From NCBI RefSeq assembly GCF_000786215.1, contig NZ_JROG01000001.1:496001-560000 (forward strand): a stretch of 64,000 nt of DNA, read 5' to 3'. This document shows, piece by piece, positions 1 through 9,805 of this stretch (the first letter of the stretch is position 1; each line of letters opens with the position of its first letter). The translations under genes were made by a program, and so were the position numbers. The notes beneath the pieces are model-generated. The model saw nothing but the letters and a program-made list of their open reading frames with translations. It was not told the origin of the DNA and searched no databases. This stretch comes from Sphingomonas sp. 35-24ZXX. GTDB lineage: Bacteria; Pseudomonadota; Alphaproteobacteria; Sphingomonadales; Sphingomonadaceae.

Positions 1-12
1 GCGGATGGTCCC

Positions 13-37
13 CCTCCCCGAGACAAGCTCGGGGAGG
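13..37. terminator. GC-rich hairpin, possible terminator
   Basis: Ten-base arms CCTCCCCGAG (13-22) and CTCGGGGAGG (28-37) enclose a five-base loop and are followed on the plus strand by ATTTT. It lies just beyond the stop of the minus-strand DUF937-like gene. The run of T favours termination of a plus-strand transcript entering from outside the window, but the hairpin could act in both directions. Similar GC-rich palindromes recur between sphingomonad genes. Confidence 0.45.
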
Positions 38-47
38 ATTTTGAGGA

Positions 48-365
48 TTACTTCCCCGTGAACTTCTTTGCGAAGCCCATGATGTCGTTCATCGGATTGC
101 CGTCGCCGTCCTGATCCAGAAAGCCGGTGACCTTTTTCAGCGCGTCTTCGCCGCCGACTTGCGCAAGCAGGTCGCTGAGCTTGTCCATCGGCAAGCCGGT
201 CGACTCAGCCGCCGATGCGACCGTGTCGCCGGGCTGGGGCGCGGCCTTGCCGAGCGCGGCCATGGCAGACTGCACCTGCGCTTCGCTGAGGCCTACCTGC
301 TTGGCAAGGCCTGCGATCTTGTCGACGCCGCCCAGCTGGCCAACGATGTTGTTGAGGAAATCCAT
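48..365 (-). CDS. DUF937-like small protein
   Basis: A 105-residue soluble protein that starts MDFLNNIVGQLGG and looks like a short DUF937 (YidB-like) protein. It has helical repeats, a small-residue-rich middle, and a C-terminal DQDGDGNP stretch resembling a calcium-loop sequence. Its function is unknown. I chose the ATG at 365 because AGGGAG sits eight bases upstream; a GTG at 374 would lie directly on that ribosome-binding site. No signal peptide or membrane segment is visible. The family assignment rests on general resemblance only. Confidence 0.6.
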   Translation of the reverse strand: MDFLNNIVGQLGGVDKIAGLAKQVGLSEAQVQSAMAALGKAAPQPGDTVASAAESTGLPMDKLSDLLAQVGGEDALKKVTGFLDQDGDGNPMNDIMGFAKKFTGK

Positions 366-427
366 GCGTACCACTCCCTATGTGCGGCTCCCAAGTTAAC
401 ATGGGGCCGGGGTGGTCGCCATGACAT

Positions 428-877
428 TCACTCGGGAAGCGGGGCCAGATCAGGTAAAATCACCGCACGCCGCGCCTCCACCGAGAACAGGCGGTCGCGC
501 GAATAGAAATGCAGCGGCCAGTCGCGCGCACCTTCGGGGGAATCGAGCAGGGCGTTGATCTTGTCCACCAGCGGCTGTGCGGGGTCGACACGCGCCAGAA
601 AGCTCGCGACGCCTGCAACATAGCAATGCGTGATGGTGGCGTGGAAACCGCTGCTGTCGGTGTTCGGCGTGCCGACGCTGTCATTGTGCCTTCGGATGAT
701 GGCGGGAAAGTCGCGCGCTGCATCAAGATCGGGCCGTTCGGCGATCAGCCACAGGCAGGCGGCGACATGGGCTTCGTGCGTCCATTCGTTGTGCGGCAGG
801 CAAGACGCAATCAGCCGCTCGCCCATGATGCGAACGGCTGATGACGATTCAAAATAGCGTATGGCGTGTCCGGTCAT
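428..877 (-). CDS. conserved hypothetical protein
   Basis: A 149-residue protein that I do not recognise as a named family. It has no signal peptide or transmembrane segment. Histidine-rich motifs stand out: HNEWTHEAH near residue 29, IIRRHND near 60 and GFHATITHCY near 77, spaced as might be expected of a metal-binding helical protein. It lies on the minus strand, downstream of pckA and in the same direction, with a 45-base gap, so it may be transcribed by read-through from pckA. Its function is unknown. Confidence 0.6.
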   Translation of the reverse strand: MTGHAIRYFESSSAVRIMGERLIASCLPHNEWTHEAHVAACLWLIAERPDLDAARDFPAIIRRHNDSVGTPNTDSSGFHATITHCYVAGVASFLARVDPAQPLVDKINALLDSPEGARDWPLHFYSRDRLFSVEARRAVILPDLAPLPE

Positions 878-899
878 GATCGGGCTTTCTTCGAAGGAA

Positions 900-919
900 T
901 GCCCGATCTGATCCGGGCA
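900..919 (-). terminator. weak hairpin after pckA
   Basis: TGCCCG and CGGGCA arms pair across an eight-base loop immediately after the pckA stop codon. There is no clear run of T on the minus strand, so termination would be partial and the next minus-strand gene may be read through. Confidence 0.25.
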
Positions 920-922
920 GTA

Positions 923-2530
923 TCAGGCGGCAACCGCCTGACGTTGGGGCGCTGCAGCACGGACGGCGTCGTCGACATGGTCTTCGAACTGCGCGAAGTT
1001 GTCGATGAACTGGCCGACCAGCTTCTGCGCGGTCGCGTCATATTCCGCCTTGTCCGCCCAGGTGCTGCGCGGATTGAGGATGGCGCTGTCGACACCCGGT
1101 ACGCTGACCGGAACCTCGAAGCCGAAGTTGGGATCGGTCTCGAACTGGGTGCTGTTGAGGCTGCCGTCGAGCGCGGCGTTGAGCAGCGCGCGGGTCGCCT
1201 TGATCGGCATGCGGCTGCCGACACCGTACTTGCCGCCGGTCCAGCCGGTGTTGACCAGCCAGCAGGTGACGTTGCCCTTGGCGATCCGCTCCTTGAGCAG
1301 GTTGCCGTAGACCGAGGGGTGACGCGGCATGAACGGTGCACCGAAGCAGGTCGAGAAGGTCGCCGAAGGCTCGGTCACGCCGATTTCGGTGCCGGCGACG
1401 CGTGCGGTATAGCCCGACAGGAAGTGGTACATCGCCTGCTCGGGCGTCAGCCGCGCGATCGGAGGCAGCACGCCATAGGCATCGGCGGTCAGGAAGATGA
1501 TGTTCTTCGGCACCGGGCCCAGGTTATCCGCCGAGGTGTTGGGGATGAAATCGATCGGGTACGATCCGCGGCTGTTTTCGGCGAGGGTGTTGTCGGCGAA
1601 ATCGAGCGTGCGGGTTTCCGGATCCATCACCACGTTTTCCAGCACCGTGCCGAACCGCTGCGTGGTGGCATAGATTTCAGGCTCTGCCTCGGGCGAGAGG
1701 TTGATCATCTTGGCGTAGCAGCCGCCTTCGAAGTTGAACACGGCAGTGTCCGACCAGCCATGCTCGTCATCGCCGATCAGCGTGCGGCTGGCATCGGCTG
1801 ACAGCGTGGTCTTGCCGGTGCCCGACAGGCCGAAGAACACCGCAGTGTCGCCTTCAGGACCGATGTTGGCCGAGCAATGCATCGGCATCACGCCCTGGGT
1901 GGGCAGCAGATAGTTGAGGATGCCGAACACCGACTTCTTCATCTCGCCCGCATAGGCGGTGCCGCCGATGAGGATCAGCTTTTCGCTGAGGTTCACCGCG
2001 ACCACGGTTTCGCTGCGCGTGCCGTGCTTGGCCGGATCGGCGCGGAAGCTGGGCAGATCGATGATCGTGTATTCAGGCGCGAAATCAGCCAGCTGGTCGG
2101 CGGTGGGACGGACCAGCAGGGTGCGGATGAACTGGCTGTGCCAGGCGAATTCGTTGATCACGCGCACGTTGACGCGGTATTCGGGCTGCGAACCGCCGAA
2201 CAGGTCCTGCACGTACAGCTTGGACTTTTCGCCCAGGAACGCGAGGAAATCGGCCTTCAGCGTCGCAAAGTTTTCCGGCGTCATGGCGACGTTGGTCTTG
2301 CCCCACCAGACCGAGTTTTCGGTCTCTGCATCACGGACGATGAACTTGTCATTGGCGCTGCGGCCAGTGTGCTTGCCGGTCGCGACGACCAGCGCGCCGC
2401 CCTTGGCCAGCGAGCCTTCACCATTGCGAAGCGCCTCTTCGACCAGGGCTTCGGTGCCCAGGTTCCAGTGCTGGTTTTCGGTTGCGGTAAAGCCTTGATC
2501 GGCAAGCGAAACTTTGGATTTGATAGCCAC
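923..2530 (-). CDS. pckA: phosphoenolpyruvate carboxykinase (ATP)
   Basis: This enzyme converts oxaloacetate and ATP to PEP, CO2 and ADP, the first committed step of gluconeogenesis. The 535-residue length fits the bacterial ATP-dependent family. The kinase P-loop [12 protein letters not shown], the preceding MHCSANIG segment and the downstream metal-binding region are all present. The start is taken as GTG at 2530 (VAIKSKV), preceded by GGGAG ten bases upstream; the longer reading to 2620 has an atypical arginine/lysine-rich leader. It diverges from chvI, as in many alphaproteobacteria where ChvGI and pckA are neighbours. A TGACACCGGT-type operator lies about 140 bases upstream. Confidence 0.96.
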   Translation of the reverse strand: MAIKSKVSLADQGFTATENQHWNLGTEALVEEALRNGEGSLAKGGALVVATGKHTGRSANDKFIVRDAETENSVWWGKTNVAMTPENFATLKADFLAFLGEKSKLYVQDLFGGSQPEYRVNVRVINEFAWHSQFIRTLLVRPTADQLADFAPEYTIIDLPSFRADPAKHGTRSETVVAVNLSEKLILIGGTAYAGEMKKSVFGILNYLLPTQGVMPMHCSANIGPEGDTAVFFGLSGTGKTTLSADASRTLIGDDEHGWSDTAVFNFEGGCYAKMINLSPEAEPEIYATTQRFGTVLENVVMDPETRTLDFADNTLAENSRGSYPIDFIPNTSADNLGPVPKNIIFLTADAYGVLPPIARLTPEQAMYHFLSGYTARVAGTEIGVTEPSATFSTCFGAPFMPRHPSVYGNLLKERIAKGNVTCWLVNTGWTGGKYGVGSRMPIKATRALLNAALDGSLNSTQFETDPNFGFEVPVSVPGVDSAILNPRSTWADKAEYDATAQKLVGQFIDNFAQFEDHVDDAVRAAAPQRQAVAA

Positions 2531-2671
2531 TGCTGAAATACTCCCAAATTGTTGCCGCCTCTGGCTGACTTGCGCCCACCGATCAGCCCGCTTCTTTTTG
2601 CGGCGACTCACACAGCTCAACCCCCGTGATGATTAGTCCCAAGACCACTGGCCGGTGACCTGTCAATAGCT

Positions 2672-2685
2672 GCTACCGGTGTCAT
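2672..2685 (-). promoter_or_regulatory. LacI-type operator candidate (pckA/chvI intergenic)
   Basis: On the minus strand this reads ATGACACCGGTAGC. The 15 bases TGACACCGGTAGCAG are identical to the site upstream of the TonB-dependent receptor at 28560, and the core matches five further sites in the uronate locus. It lies between the divergent pckA and chvI genes and may bring pckA under the uronate LacI regulator. Confidence 0.5.
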
Positions 2686-2816
2686 AACATGGGTAGTGCA
2701 GAGTTATCGCTCTCACCCCAATATGCTGCGCTGCAATATGGTCGATAAAGCTGTTTACGCTGACGCCGTGATATGCGACCGGCAGGCTGGAGTGAGCGAG
2801 GAGGATTCAGCCACCC

Positions 2817-3524
2817 ATGGCGGCAGTGATTGCGCTGGTCGATGATGACCGCAACATTCTGACTTCGGTGTCGATCGCGCTGCAGGCGGAAGGCTTTGTC
2901 ACGCGGCTGTATTCGGATGGTGAGGCCGCGCTCAAGGCAATCACCGAAACCCCGCCCGATCTGTGCCTGTTCGACATCAAGATGCCCCGCATGGACGGCC
3001 TCGAACTGCTGCGCCGGGTGCGCGAGACCAGCGCGGTACCGGTGATCTTCCTCACCTCGAAGGACGAGGAGCTGGACGAAGCGCTGGGCCTAGCGATGGG
3101 CGCGGACGATTATATCACCAAGCCCTTCTCGCAGCGGCTGCTGATCGCACGCATCAAGGCGATCCTGCGCAGGGCCGAGCTGATGCGCGCGCCCGATGCG
3201 CCCAGCGACGAGCCCGTGGCCGATCCGATCGTGCGGGGGCGGCTGGAGATGGACCCGGCCCGGCACATGGTCAGCTGGGATGGCAAGAGGGTCACGCTCA
3301 CCGTCACCGAATTCCTGATCCTGGAGGCGCTGGCCGCCCGCCCTGGCGTGGTCAAGAGCCGCAACCAGCTAATGGACGCGGCCTATCAGGACGATGTCTA
3401 TGTCGATGATCGCACCATCGACAGCCACATCAAGCGACTGCGGCGCAAGTTCCGCGAGGTCGACGACGAATTTTCCGCTATCGATACCCTGTATGGCGCC
3501 GGATACCGTTTCTCAGGAGAATAA
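2817..3524 (+). CDS. chvI: response regulator ChvI (OmpR family)
   Basis: A 235-residue two-component response regulator. The receiver domain (about 1-120) has acidic residues D10/D11, phospho-acceptor D53 in [11 protein letters not shown] and K102 in YITKPF. A winged-helix DNA-binding domain of OmpR/PhoB type fills the C-terminal half and ends in TLYGAGYRF. The partner kinase follows directly and overlaps it. The ChvG-ChvI pair controls envelope and acid-stress functions in rhizobia; the pckA-chvI-chvG-hprK order supports the assignment. Confidence 0.92.
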   Translation: MAAVIALVDDDRNILTSVSIALQAEGFVTRLYSDGEAALKAITETPPDLCLFDIKMPRMDGLELLRRVRETSAVPVIFLTSKDEELDEALGLAMGADDYITKPFSQRLLIARIKAILRRAELMRAPDAPSDEPVADPIVRGRLEMDPARHMVSWDGKRVTLTVTEFLILEALAARPGVVKSRNQLMDAAYQDDVYVDDRTIDSHIKRLRRKFREVDDEFSAIDTLYGAGYRFSGE

Positions 3525-5091
3525 TCCTCCGGCGCTGCGATTGCGCTGGACCCGCAGGGTTTCGCTGACCTGGCGGATCCTGGCGGTGAACGTGTTCGCC
3601 ATCGCGATGCTGGGTGGCGGCCTGCTGTATCTCGACAGCTATCGCGAACAGATCATCCAGGAACGGCTGGAGCAGGAGCAGCAGAGCATCTGGCTGCTCG
3701 GCCATGCGCTCGAACGGCTCGACCAGGCAGACCGGATCGCGATGATGCGGGCGGTCAGCGACCGCTATGACTCGCGCATCCGGCTGTACGACGTGTCAGG
3801 GGCGCTGCTGCTGGACAGCTTTGCCCTCGCGCCGCCGACCTATGCCTTGCGCGATCCCGACGAGGAACCCTGGCAGCGCCATGCCGCGCGTCTGCTCGAT
3901 CAGGGCTTTGACTGGCTGGTCGATGCGCAACGCGTGGACCGGTTTGTCGAGCGTCAGCCCGATCGATTGCGCAACTGGCCTGAGGCGGTCGCAGCGCTGG
4001 AAGGGCGGTCGGTGCATGCCCGGATGCGTTATGCGCCGGATCGCACCCCGATGATCAGCGCCGCAATCGCGCTGCCGCGCGGCGATGGCGTGCTGGTGAC
4101 CAGCTATAATGCGCGCGACATCACCCGGATCGTGCGCGCAGAGCGGTTCAATCTGGCGATGATCGTGTTGGCGACGGCGCTGGTTTCGGTGCTGTTCTCG
4201 CTGTTCCTGGCGCGCACCATCGTCAAGCCGCTGCGGCGGCTGGCGAGTGCTGCGGTGCGGGTGCGGCTGGGCCGTGCGCGCGAGGTGGTGGTGCCGCGCC
4301 TGCCATCGCGCGGTGACGAGATCGGGCTGCTGGCCCGATCGTTGTCCGACATGAGCATGGCGCTGCGCCAGAAGATCGATGCCACCGAAGCGTTTGCCGC
4401 CGATGTCAGCCACGAACTCAAGAACCCGCTGGCCTCGCTTCGGTCGGCGCTCGAAGGGCTGGGCAGCGTCAAGGACGAGGCGCTTCGCGCGCAGCTGTTC
4501 GAGATCGCCTGCAGCGATGTGCGCAGGCTCGACCGGTTGATCACCGACATATCCGAAGCCTCGCGCGTCGATGCCCAGCTTACCCGCACGCGGTTCGAGC
4601 CGATTGACCTCGGCGAGATGATCGAGAACCTGCTCGAGGTACGGCAGGTACGCGGGCTGAACCAGGGGCGGGAAACCGCCTTTGCGCGCCCGCGGCGCGG
4701 CGTCGCGGTGGTGATGGGGGAGGGCACCCGGCTGGAACGGGTGATCTCCAACCTGCTCGACAATGCGGTCTCTTTCTCTCCGCCCGGCGGGCTGGTGCGG
4801 ATCGAGGCGACGCAGCTGCGCGGGCGCGTTCTGGTGCGCGTGATCGACGAAGGCCCTGGCGTGCTGCCGAGCGAGCGCGAAGAAATCTTCCGCCGCTTTC
4901 ACAGCGCGCGGCCCGAGGGCGAAGCGTTCGGCCAGCACAGCGGGCTGGGTCTCGCGATCGCCCGGACGATCGTCGAGGGGCATCACGGCACGATCACCGT
5001 GTCCGATCGCGATGACGGGGCACCGGGTGCGGTGTTCGAAATCTGCCTGCCCGCGATGGACAATCAGGAGCTGCCCATTTCCCCGGCCTGA
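3493..5091 (+). CDS. chvG: sensor histidine kinase ChvG
   Basis: A membrane histidine kinase of about 532 residues. It has an N-terminal membrane helix ([19 protein letters not shown]), a periplasmic sensor region, a second helix ([18 protein letters not shown]), a HAMP linker, an H-box with phospho-acceptor histidine in [10 protein letters not shown], and a C-terminal HATPase domain with N (NLLDNAV), G1 (DEGPGV) and G2 (GLGLAIA) boxes. The start is uncertain: ATG at 3493 overlaps the end of chvI by 32 bases and has no clear ribosome-binding site. It phosphorylates ChvI. Confidence 0.92.
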   Translation: MAPDTVSQENNPPALRLRWTRRVSLTWRILAVNVFAIAMLGGGLLYLDSYREQIIQERLEQEQQSIWLLGHALERLDQADRIAMMRAVSDRYDSRIRLYDVSGALLLDSFALAPPTYALRDPDEEPWQRHAARLLDQGFDWLVDAQRVDRFVERQPDRLRNWPEAVAALEGRSVHARMRYAPDRTPMISAAIALPRGDGVLVTSYNARDITRIVRAERFNLAMIVLATALVSVLFSLFLARTIVKPLRRLASAAVRVRLGRAREVVVPRLPSRGDEIGLLARSLSDMSMALRQKIDATEAFAADVSHELKNPLASLRSALEGLGSVKDEALRAQLFEIACSDVRRLDRLITDISEASRVDAQLTRTRFEPIDLGEMIENLLEVRQVRGLNQGRETAFARPRRGVAVVMGEGTRLERVISNLLDNAVSFSPPGGLVRIEATQLRGRVLVRVIDEGPGVLPSEREEIFRRFHSARPEGEAFGQHSGLGLAIARTIVEGHHGTITVSDRDDGAPGAVFEICLPAMDNQELPISPA

Positions 5092-5138
5092 CGCCGGCGC
5101 TATCGTCACCGCAAAAGCACCGCTGGGGGGAGGGCACA

Positions 5139-5573
5139 ATGACGCAGGGTGAACACGGAATCTATCCGGCGAGCTGCATCAGCATCGGCGGTGCAGCGGT
5201 GCTGATCAGCGGCGAATCCGGCATCGGCAAGTCCGAGCTGGCGCTGGCGCTGATCGATCGCGGGGCGCGGTTGATCAGCGACGATCACACCGCACTGCGG
5301 CTGGACGCCGGGCGTCTCATTGCGTCGCCAGCACAGAATATCCGCGGGTTGATTGAAGTCCGCAACCTCGGGCTGCTGCCGATCGAACCGGGCCCGGACT
5401 GCCCGGTGGCCTTGCTGATCGAGCTGAACCGCGCTGCCCCCCGCTGGATCGAGCACAGCCAGCAGCGCGTGATCCTGGGCGTTGCCGTGCCTGAAATCCT
5501 GCTGTCGCCCGAAAGCCAGGTGCTGGCGATCAAGGCGGAAATGGCGTTGCAAGCCTATGGCGTGAAGGGCTAG
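5139..5573 (+). CDS. hprK: HPr kinase/phosphorylase, short alphaproteobacterial form
   Basis: A 144-residue protein corresponding to only the C-terminal catalytic domain of Gram-positive HprK, which is normal for alphaproteobacteria. The Walker A motif GESGIGKSE spans residues 25-33, and SDDHTAL follows as the acidic motif. It is expected to phosphorylate HPr on a serine (gene at 7091). It is preceded by GGGGGGAGGG and lies between the ChvGI genes and rapZ, the order conserved in this class. Confidence 0.9.
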   Translation: MTQGEHGIYPASCISIGGAAVLISGESGIGKSELALALIDRGARLISDDHTALRLDAGRLIASPAQNIRGLIEVRNLGLLPIEPGPDCPVALLIELNRAAPRWIEHSQQRVILGVAVPEILLSPESQVLAIKAEMALQAYGVKG

Positions 5574-5623
5574 GGAACGAGGCGTGCGGGGCGCGAATGT
5601 TCGCGCCGCGCCGGGGGTGGCAG

Positions 5624-6577
5624 ATGAGCGAGTCCAGCATACAGACTTCGACGCCCGAGCAATCCCAACCGCACCGGGTCATGCTGGTCACCGGTCTTTC
5701 GGGCGCTGGCAAGACCACCGCGCTCAAGACGCTAGAAGATCTGGGCTGGGAAGCGATCGACAATTTCCCCATCCGCTTGCTGCCGCTGCTGATGGATACG
5801 CCGCAGGCGGTTCGCCGGTCGGGGCAGGAACGGCCCTTGGCCATCGGATTTGATACCCGCACCCGCGGCTTTGACCCGGGCGAGATCGTCCGCCAGGTGC
5901 GCGATCTGGAACAGCGGCCCGATTACGCGATCAGCACTCTGTTCCTCGATTGTGCCGGACGCGAGCTGCAGCGGCGCTATGCCGAAACGCGGCGGCGTCA
6001 CCCCTTGGCGCAGGACCGGTCGGCAGAGGCGGGCATTGCCGAGGAACGCGAATGGCTCCAGCCGTTGCGGCGCTGGGCAGAAAACGTCATCGACACGACC
6101 AACATGCCTGTGTCCGACCTGCAGCAGGAAATCCGCAGGCGTTTCGCGCTCGAGCAATCGCCCACCAGCGTGATCCTGACCAGCTTCGGCTTTGCCCGCG
6201 GGATGCCGCCGAGTGCGGACCTAGTGTTCGACATGCGCTTCCTGCGCAATCCCTATTGGGATCGGTCGTTGCGCGACCTGACCGGGCTCGATGCCCCGGT
6301 GGGCGCCTTCATCGAGGCGGACGGGGCGTATCAGGGCGCCATCGACCGAATCGTCGATCTGCTCACCTTTCTGCTGCCCCGCTATCAGGATGCCGCCAAG
6401 GCCTATGTGCATATTGCGATAGGGTGTACCGGGGGGAGACACCGGTCGGTGTTCGTCGCGCAGGAGATCACCAAACGCTTGCAAGCAGCGGGCTTTTGTC
6501 CCACTGTCCAGCATCGCAATCTGACGTCAAGACCCACAGATGCCATAGAGGAAAGCCCCGCGCCGCCGCCCGAATAG
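5624..6577 (+). CDS. rapZ: RNase adapter / P-loop ATPase RapZ
   Basis: A RapZ (YvcJ) family nucleotide-binding protein of about 317 residues. Walker A GLSGAGKT lies near residues 24-31, and the C-terminal domain carries the characteristic GCTGGRHRSV motif. In E. coli it controls small-RNA decay and glucosamine-6-phosphate homeostasis; its role in alphaproteobacteria is less clear. ATG at 5624 is preferred because GGGGGTGG precedes it; an upstream ATG at 5597 is possible. It is part of the hprK-rapZ-EIIA-HPr row. Confidence 0.9.
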   Translation: MSESSIQTSTPEQSQPHRVMLVTGLSGAGKTTALKTLEDLGWEAIDNFPIRLLPLLMDTPQAVRRSGQERPLAIGFDTRTRGFDPGEIVRQVRDLEQRPDYAISTLFLDCAGRELQRRYAETRRRHPLAQDRSAEAGIAEEREWLQPLRRWAENVIDTTNMPVSDLQQEIRRRFALEQSPTSVILTSFGFARGMPPSADLVFDMRFLRNPYWDRSLRDLTGLDAPVGAFIEADGAYQGAIDRIVDLLTFLLPRYQDAAKAYVHIAIGCTGGRHRSVFVAQEITKRLQAAGFCPTVQHRNLTSRPTDAIEESPAPPPE

Positions 6578-6683
6578 CGACGATCCGCCGGGCAGGAGAG
6601 AGTTCCTGAAAAGCGGCGCACGGGTCCGAAACTGACGTCGGCAACCATAGTTCAAGATTCAGCAATTGGTACAAGCACCCCCC

Positions 6684-7094
6684 ATGATCGGTCTTATTCT
6701 CGTCACACATGGACGGCTCGCGCAGGAATTTCTGGTCGCGATGGAGCATGTGGTTGGCAAGCAGCAGAACATTGAAACCATCGCGATCGGCCCGAACGAC
6801 GACATGGAACAGCGCCGCGCGGACATTGCCGCGGCGATTGCCAAGGTCGATGGCGGGAAGGGCGTGATCGTGCTGACCGACCTGTTCGGCGGCACGCCTT
6901 CGAACCTTGCAATCTCGCTGCTCGAGGCGGGGCGCGTCGAGGTGATCGCGGGCGTCAACCTGCCGATGCTGATCCGTCTGGAAGGCGCGCGCCGGTCGAT
7001 GAACGTGCGCGATGCCGTGGCTGCCGCGCGCGATGCCGGTCAGAAGTACATCAGCGTCGCCTCTGATCTGCTGGGGCAGGAAAGCGCGCAATGA
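6684..7094 (+). CDS. PTS EIIA component, mannose family
   Basis: A 136-residue EIIA domain of the mannose (ManX) type, with phospho-acceptor H9 in LVTHGRLA and the later DLFGGTPSN motif. It is a soluble protein and no EIIB, EIIC or EIID genes are adjacent, so it probably serves the regulatory PTS of alphaproteobacteria rather than sugar transport. ATG at 6684 matches the family N-terminus (MIGLILVTHG). Its stop overlaps the HPr start by four bases, implying translational coupling. Confidence 0.9.
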   Translation: MIGLILVTHGRLAQEFLVAMEHVVGKQQNIETIAIGPNDDMEQRRADIAAAIAKVDGGKGVIVLTDLFGGTPSNLAISLLEAGRVEVIAGVNLPMLIRLEGARRSMNVRDAVAAARDAGQKYISVASDLLGQESAQ

Positions 7095-7363
7095 CCGAGC
7101 AGACGGTGGTGATCACCAATGCGCGCGGATTGCACGCACGGGCCAGCGCCAAGTTTGTCACCGCCGTTTCGCGATTGCCGGAAGCCGTGCAGGTGCACGT
7201 CAGCAAGGACGACAATTGCGTCACCGGCAGTTCGATCATGGGATTGATGATGCTGGGAGCAGCACGCGGCGACAGCATTACCATCCGTGTCGAGGGCGAA
7301 GGCGCAGAGGCCGCGCTCATGAAGCTGGTCGGTCTGGTAAAGGACGGTTTCGGCGAGGACTGA
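7091..7363 (+). CDS. phosphocarrier protein HPr
   Basis: A 90-residue HPr. The EI-dependent phosphorylation site H15 lies in ARGLHARAS, and the HprK target serine is in TGSSIMGLMML (residues 46-55). It relays phosphate to the EIIA encoded just upstream and can be serine-phosphorylated by HprK. It starts within ATGA shared with the EIIA stop. Enzyme I is not in the window. Confidence 0.93.
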   Translation: MTEQTVVITNARGLHARASAKFVTAVSRLPEAVQVHVSKDDNCVTGSSIMGLMMLGAARGDSITIRVEGEGAEAALMKLVGLVKDGFGED

Positions 7364-7382
7364 TCGTCCCGCCTGCAGCGCC

Positions 7383-8189
7383 ATGACCATCGAACGGCTC
7401 CTCATCACCGGATTTTCCAACCCTGCGGTCAAGGCCGCGCGGGCTCTGCGCGAAAAGAAGCATCGCAAGCGCGAGGAACGCTTCCTTGCCGAAGGCCTGC
7501 GACTGCTGACCGAAGCGCGCGAGGCGGGGATCGTGCCCGAGGCCCTTTGGCTGGGCCAGCAGCGGGATCCGCACCCTTTGGTCGATGCGCTGGAGAAGGC
7601 GGTCAGCGAAAGTGGCGGCACCATCTACGAGACGACCACCGACATCCTGTCCAAGATTTCCGGCAAGGATAATCCGCAGACGGTGCTTGGGGTGTTCGCC
7701 GATCTGCCGACCTCGCTGGCTGCGCTCGACCGCAACCGTTCGGGCATCTGGCTGGTGGCGCAATCGATGCGCGATCCGGGCAATCTGGGCACGATGCTGC
7801 GCACCTGCGATGCTGTCGGAGCAGGCGGGCTGATCCTGGTCGACCAGTGCGTTGATCCGTTCTCGGTGGAAGCGGTGCGGGCCAGCATGGGCGCGATCTT
7901 TACCGTACCGCTGGCGCAGGCGGGGTGGGACGAGTTTCTCGCCTGGCTGCGCACCGGACCCGGCCAATTGGTCGGCACCAGCCTCAACACCCGGTTCGAT
8001 TATCGTGGAGCAGATTATGCCGCGCCATGCTTTCTGCTGATCGGCAACGAGGCGCAGGGCCTGCCCGCCGATTATGAAGCGGCGTGCGATCTGCTGGTCA
8101 AGATTCCGATGCTGGGCAAGGCCGACAGCCTCAATGCTGCCGTTGCCGCTGCGGTTATGGCCTATGAGGTGCTCGCCCGGCAGGGCTGA
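7383..8189 (+). CDS. SpoU/TrmH-family RNA methyltransferase
   Basis: A 268-residue 2'-O-ribose RNA methyltransferase. The N-terminal substrate-binding domain contains KKHRKREERFLAEGLRLL. The C-terminal SPOUT domain has motif 1 RDPGNLGTMLRT, motif 2 IGNEAQGL and motif 3 DSLNAAVA, which form the knotted SAM site. The rRNA or tRNA target cannot be told from the sequence. It converges with purH, with 21 bases between the stops. Confidence 0.9.
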   Translation: MTIERLLITGFSNPAVKAARALREKKHRKREERFLAEGLRLLTEAREAGIVPEALWLGQQRDPHPLVDALEKAVSESGGTIYETTTDILSKISGKDNPQTVLGVFADLPTSLAALDRNRSGIWLVAQSMRDPGNLGTMLRTCDAVGAGGLILVDQCVDPFSVEAVRASMGAIFTVPLAQAGWDEFLAWLRTGPGQLVGTSLNTRFDYRGADYAAPCFLLIGNEAQGLPADYEAACDLLVKIPMLGKADSLNAAVAAAVMAYEVLARQG

Positions 8190-8210
8190 ACCTCGCCGGG
8201 AGCATCAGCA

Positions 8211-9800
8211 TCAGTGCCGGAAGTGACGCATTCCGGTAAAGACCATCGCGAGGCCTGCTTCGTCGGCCGCGGCAATCACTTCGTCATCGCGCATCGATCC
8301 GCCCGGCTGGATGACCGCCGTCGCGCCCGCTTCGACGGCCGCAAGCAGTCCATCGGCAAAGGGGAAGAAGGCGTCTGATGCGACCGACGAGCCGACAGTG
8401 CGCGGCTGCGACCAGCCATAGGTTTCCGCCGCCTCGCGCGCCTTGGCGGCGGCAATGCGTGCGGAATCGCGTCGGTTCATCTGGCCCGCACCGATGCCGG
8501 CGGTGGCGCCATCCTTGGCGTAGACGATGGCGTTCGACTTGACGTGCTTGCCCACGGTCCAGGCGAACAGGCAGTCGGTCAGTTCCTGCTCGGTCGGCGC
8601 GCGCTTGGTCACGACCTTGAGGTCATCGCGCGTGATGCGGCCATTGTCGCGCGATTGCAGCAGCGCGCCGCCGGCAATCGTGCGCAGGGCAATGCCGCCG
8701 CGCGCGGGATCGGGCAGGTCGCCGGTGAGGATCAGGCGCAGGTTCTTCTTCTTCGCGAACACCGCCTTGGCTGCGTCATCGGCATCGGGCGCGCAGACGA
8801 CTTCGGTAAAGATATCGCTGATAGCCTCGGCGGTGGGCCCATCGAGCGGACGGTTGACCGCGATGATGCCGCCGAACGCCGACACGCTGTCGCACTGCAG
8901 CGCCGCCTTGTAGGCGCTGACCAGATCGTCACCGCTGGCCACACCGCAAGGGTTGGCATGCTTGACGATGACCACGGTCGGCGGACCATCGCGGAACTCG
9001 GCGACCAGTTCGAGCGCGGCATCGGCGTCGTTGAGGTTGTTGTAGCTCAGCTCCTTGCCCTGCACCTGGCGGTGATCGGCGAGCGAGCCGCCGGGGGCGA
9101 AGGCTGGAAGATACAGAGCCGCACTCTGGTGCGGGTTTTCACCATAGCGCAGCGCCTGGCCCTTGCGGAAAGGCACCGAGAGCTTTTCGGGATACATTTC
9201 GCCCTGGTCGGCAAAGGCAAACCAGCTGGCGATCATCGCATCATATTCTGCGGTCGCGGCATAGGCCTTGGCGGCGAGCTTGCGGCGGAAGGCGAGGGTG
9301 GTGGCACCGCCCGAGGCGTTCATCTCTTCGGTCAGCGTCGCATAGTCGGCCGGATCGGTGACGATTGCGACAAAGGCGTGGTTCTTGGCGGCCGAGCGGA
9401 CCATCGAAGGGCCGCCGATGTCGATATTCTCGATGATCTCGTCGCGCTCTGCGCCCTTGGCCACCGTCGCGGCGAACGGATAGAGGTTGACCACCACCAG
9501 ATCGATCGCACCGATGCCATGCGCTTCCATGGCCGCCACGTGTTCGGCATTGTCGCGCACCGCGAGCAGCCCGCCATGCACCATCGGGTGCAGCGTCTTG
9601 ACGCGGCCATCCATCATCTCGGGGAAATCGGTAATCTCGGAGATGTCGCGCACGGCCAGGCCCGCGTCGCGCAAGGCCTTGGCGGTGCCACCGGTGGAAA
9701 CCAGCTCCACGCCATGCGCTGCCAGAGTTGCCCCGAGTTCGGCCAGGCCGCTTTTGTCAGAGACGGAAAGCAGCGCGCGCTTGATCGCAATGTCGGTCAA
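8211..9800 (-). CDS. purH: bifunctional AICAR transformylase / IMP cyclohydrolase
   Basis: A 529-residue PurH that catalyses the last two steps of IMP synthesis. The N-terminal IMP cyclohydrolase (MGS-like) domain starts [11 protein letters not shown] and carries STGGTAKAL. The C-terminal AICAR formyltransferase domain contains [11 protein letters not shown], with its histidine, and [11 protein letters not shown]. Length and domain order are standard. It is followed closely upstream on the same strand by the heparinase-like gene. Confidence 0.97.
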   Translation of the reverse strand: MTDIAIKRALLSVSDKSGLAELGATLAAHGVELVSTGGTAKALRDAGLAVRDISEITDFPEMMDGRVKTLHPMVHGGLLAVRDNAEHVAAMEAHGIGAIDLVVVNLYPFAATVAKGAERDEIIENIDIGGPSMVRSAAKNHAFVAIVTDPADYATLTEEMNASGGATTLAFRRKLAAKAYAATAEYDAMIASWFAFADQGEMYPEKLSVPFRKGQALRYGENPHQSAALYLPAFAPGGSLADHRQVQGKELSYNNLNDADAALELVAEFRDGPPTVVIVKHANPCGVASGDDLVSAYKAALQCDSVSAFGGIIAVNRPLDGPTAEAISDIFTEVVCAPDADDAAKAVFAKKKNLRLILTGDLPDPARGGIALRTIAGGALLQSRDNGRITRDDLKVVTKRAPTEQELTDCLFAWTVGKHVKSNAIVYAKDGATAGIGAGQMNRRDSARIAAAKAREAAETYGWSQPRTVGSSVASDAFFPFADGLLAAVEAGATAVIQPGGSMRDDEVIAAADEAGLAMVFTGMRHFRH

Positions 9801-9805
9801 TTGTC

